Source: DAOUBA01 sp034432855 (lineage in GTDB: Bacteria; Chloroflexota; Anaerolineae; B4-G1). From it: 20,681 nt of DNA. The notes under the pieces are model-generated. The model saw only the letters and a list, made by a program, of their open reading frames with translations, did no database searches and was not told where the DNA came from. The translations under genes were made by a program, and so were the position numbers. Below are positions 19,028 to 20,681 of the stretch, one piece after another (the stretch's first letter is position 1; every line of letters begins with the position of its first letter). The stretch spans positions 1 to 20,681 of the forward strand of contig DAOUBA010000118.1 in NCBI GenBank assembly GCA_034432855.1. Direction: 5' to 3'.

Positions 19028-19042
19028 CAACTAACCAACCAA
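19028..19042. repeat. CAACTAACCAACCAA junction repeat (right flank of methyltransferase cassette)
   Basis: These 15 bases are the exact reverse complement of 16538-16552. They end one base before the GGAG ribosome-binding site of ahcY. The preceding 18946-19027 shows no gene and no clear promoter. Confidence 0.7.
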
Positions 19043-19051
19043 GGAGACCCC

Positions 19052-20317
19052 ATGCCAACCGATCACGACATCAAAGACCTCGACCTGGCCCCCGCGGGTC
19101 GACTGCGTATCGAATGGGCGGAGCGCGAGATGCCCGTGCTGCGCCTGATCCGCGAGCGCTTTGCCGGCGAAAAGCCGCTCAAGGGCGTGCGCCTCTCCGC
19201 CTGTCTGCACATCACCACCGAGACGGCCAACCTGGCGCGCACCCTCCAGGCCGGCGGGGCCGAACTGGTGCTCACTGCCTCCAATCCGCTCTCTACCCAG
19301 GACGACGTGGCAGCAGCGCTCGTCTCGTACTACGAAATCCCCGTCTATGCCATCAAGGGCGAGGACAACGAGACTTACTATAAACACATCCACGCCGCGC
19401 TCGACCACAAGCCGCACATGACGATGGACGATGGCGCCGACCTGGTGAGCACTCTGCACAAAGAGCGCACCGACCTCATCGGCAACGTCATCGGCGGGAC
19501 GGAAGAGACCACCACCGGCGTCATTCGCCTGCGGGCGATGGCCCGCGATGGCGTGCTGCGCTACCCCATCATCGCCGTCAACGACGCGCTGACCAAGCAC
19601 CTGTTCGACAACCGCTACGGCACGGGCCAATCCACGCTCGACGGCGTCATCCGCGCCACCAACGTGCTCATCGCCGGCAAGAACGTCGTCATCGCCGGAT
19701 ATGGCTGGTGCAGCCGCGGGATTGCGATGCGCGCCCAGGGGCTGGGCGGCAACGTCATCGTCACCGAGGTCAACCCGCTCAAGGCGCTCGAAGCGGTGAT
19801 GGATGGCTATCGCGTGATGCCGATGCGGGAGGCCGCGCCGCTCGGCGACATTTTCATCACCTCCACCGGTGACATCAACGTGATTGACTGGCAGCACTTT
19901 GAGGTGATGAAGGACGGCGCCATCGTCTGCAACTCCGGCCATTTTAACGTCGAGATCAACATCCCGGCGCTGGAGGAACTCGCGGGAAAGCCGCCGCGCC
20001 GCGTGCGCCCGTTCGTGGACGAATACACCCTTCCCGACGGTCGGCGCATCTTTTTGCTCGCCGAAGGCCGCCTGGTCAACCTGGCCGCTGCCGAGGGTCA
20101 CCCCAGCGCGGTGATGGACATGTCGTTCGCCAACCAGGCGCTCTGCGCCGAGTACATGCGCCGGCATGCCGACGAGTTGGAGCACACCGTCTACGCCGTG
20201 CCGGAGGAGATTGACCGTGAGATCGCCCGCATCAAGTTGCAGGCGATGGGGGTGGAGATTGACGTGCTTACGCCGGAGCAGGAGAAATACCTGGCGTCGT
20301 GGGAAGAGGGGACATAG
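19052..20317 (+). CDS. ahcY: Adenosylhomocysteinase
   Basis: This NAD-dependent cytosolic enzyme splits S-adenosylhomocysteine into adenosine and homocysteine, relieving product inhibition of methyltransferases. The 421-residue length matches the shorter form common in archaea and many bacteria. Visible hallmarks are SACLHITTETANL (H53, E57), TEETTTGV, NDALTKHLFDNRYGTGQS (K182), the Rossmann loop VVIAGYGWCSRGIAM, TSTGDINVI, NSGHFNVEI, and the C-terminal PEQEKYLASWEEGT. The ATG at 19052 is preceded by AAGGAG at six bases. Upstream are the methyltransferase cassette and then the possible adenosine kinase, which would consume the adenosine made here. The TAG overlaps the beginning of the broken trmO-like frame by 19 bases. 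I saw no S-adenosylhomocysteine riboswitch in the short leader. Confidence 0.96.
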   Translation: MPTDHDIKDLDLAPAGRLRIEWAEREMPVLRLIRERFAGEKPLKGVRLSACLHITTETANLARTLQAGGAELVLTASNPLSTQDDVAAALVSYYEIPVYAIKGEDNETYYKHIHAALDHKPHMTMDDGADLVSTLHKERTDLIGNVIGGTEETTTGVIRLRAMARDGVLRYPIIAVNDALTKHLFDNRYGTGQSTLDGVIRATNVLIAGKNVVIAGYGWCSRGIAMRAQGLGGNVIVTEVNPLKALEAVMDGYRVMPMREAAPLGDIFITSTGDINVIDWQHFEVMKDGAIVCNSGHFNVEINIPALEELAGKPPRRVRPFVDEYTLPDGRRIFLLAEGRLVNLAAAEGHPSAVMDMSFANQALCAEYMRRHADELEHTVYAVPEEIDREIARIKLQAMGVEIDVLTPEQEKYLASWEEGT

Positions 20318-20568
20318 AAGAGACGATTGTTCTCCACCCGATCGGGTATGTGAAGCGGGCAGAACGGGAAAGGGGTTGCCGCCGGAAGAACTGGCGACGC
20401 GACCGGCGCGCATCGTGCTCGACCCTGCGTTGGTTGAAGGGCTTGGGGCTGGAGCCCGGCAGCGATATACTGGTGCTCTATTGGCTACACCGGGCCGAGG
20501 GCTACAAACTCCAACTCCACCCGCGTGACGACCTCAGCCAGCCGTTGCGCGGTGTCGAGTGTGGCTAA
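20299..20568 (+). pseudogene. Broken TrmO/TsaA-family tRNA methyltransferase gene
   Basis: TrmO methylates t6A37 of tRNA using S-adenosylmethionine. A GTG at 20299 opens ETIVLHPIGYVKRAERERG. The family sequence then continues one frame over from about 20373 to 20441 as LPPEELATRPARIVLDPALV, and returns to the first frame with LGLEPGSDILVLYWLHRAEG, YKLQLHPRDD and PLRGVECG before TAA at 20566. Two compensating indels are therefore needed. The protein also ends right after PLRGV, where intact family members continue with a conserved segment rich in R, S, P and N and a C-terminal region. None of that is visible in 20569-20681. The gene overlaps the end of ahcY and was probably once co-transcribed with it. 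Sequencing errors could explain the indels but not the lost 3' part. Confidence 0.75.
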
Positions 20569-20681
20569 AAACTGTAGCAGGAGGCATCACGTGCTCCCGC
20601 CATCAATGCAGTGGTTTCGGAAGGCGGTGGGAGTGCCGAGTAGCCTCCATAGAGTCGTTTATGCTGGCGCTGTCGCCGAAA

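Noticed and set aside
16538..19042. Reading the flanking 15-bp inverted repeats as transposon terminal repeats.
   Set aside because: There is no transposase and no target-site duplication that I can see, and the same repeat type occurs at other gene junctions.
18946..19051. An S-adenosylhomocysteine or S-adenosylmethionine riboswitch before ahcY, or before mtnA (10343-10472).
   Set aside because: Neither short leader shows the conserved stems or core motifs of these riboswitch classes that I could recognise.

Overview
The window reads as a chromosomal segment of a GC-rich bacterium, most likely a member of the Chloroflexota (Anaerolineae-like). This rests on a solitary rpoC with a long coiled-coil insertion, Gfo/Idh and GH20 genes of the type common in that phylum, and junction repeats of the kind often seen in Chloroflexota and cyanobacterial assemblies. 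The placement is an inference from gene style, not from an alignment.

Layout. Positions 1-1574 (+) hold the tail of an unidentified gene, a CPBP-family membrane protease, a perfect 16-bp parS chromosome-partition site (846-861), and an unrecognised membrane-anchored zinc-ribbon-like protein. Positions 1629-5529 (-) hold cutA, a Gfo/Idh/MocA oxidoreductase and a GH20-type hexosaminidase. A gene-free 505-base stretch (5530-6034) follows; it has nested palindromes, a near-consensus promoter and a leader hairpin. It leads into rpoC (6035-10342), which has no rpoB beside it. A terminator and an overlapping promoter then lead to mtnA (10473-11525). Downstream lies a decayed DUF4258 gene followed by an intact YgiT-type zinc-finger gene. 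Positions 12127-16533 are a same-strand run: a glucose-1-phosphate cytidylyltransferase, two SDR sugar-nucleotide enzymes, a GT2 glycosyltransferase and a PfkB-family kinase. A visibly more AT-rich cassette (about 16560-19020) encodes a 63-residue protein and a 636-residue DNA methyltransferase whose C-terminal half carries DHH/RecJ-like motifs. The window ends with ahcY and a broken trmO-like gene.

How the genes fit together. The first three enzymes of the 12-16 kb run suggest synthesis of a CDP-activated 6-deoxyhexose for a surface glycan, with the GT2 enzyme in the same operon. mtnA (methylthioadenosine salvage), the possible adenosine kinase and ahcY (S-adenosylhomocysteine hydrolysis) all deal with products of S-adenosylmethionine use. 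The methyltransferase cassette sits between the last two.

The items most worth follow-up are the methyltransferase/DHH-like fusion, the perfect parS site, and a family of GGTAGATTGGTAG / GGTTAGTTGG repeats at gene junctions. These repeats supply or adjoin several stop codons and flank the methyltransferase cassette in inverted orientation. No tRNA, rRNA, CRISPR array or transposase was seen.
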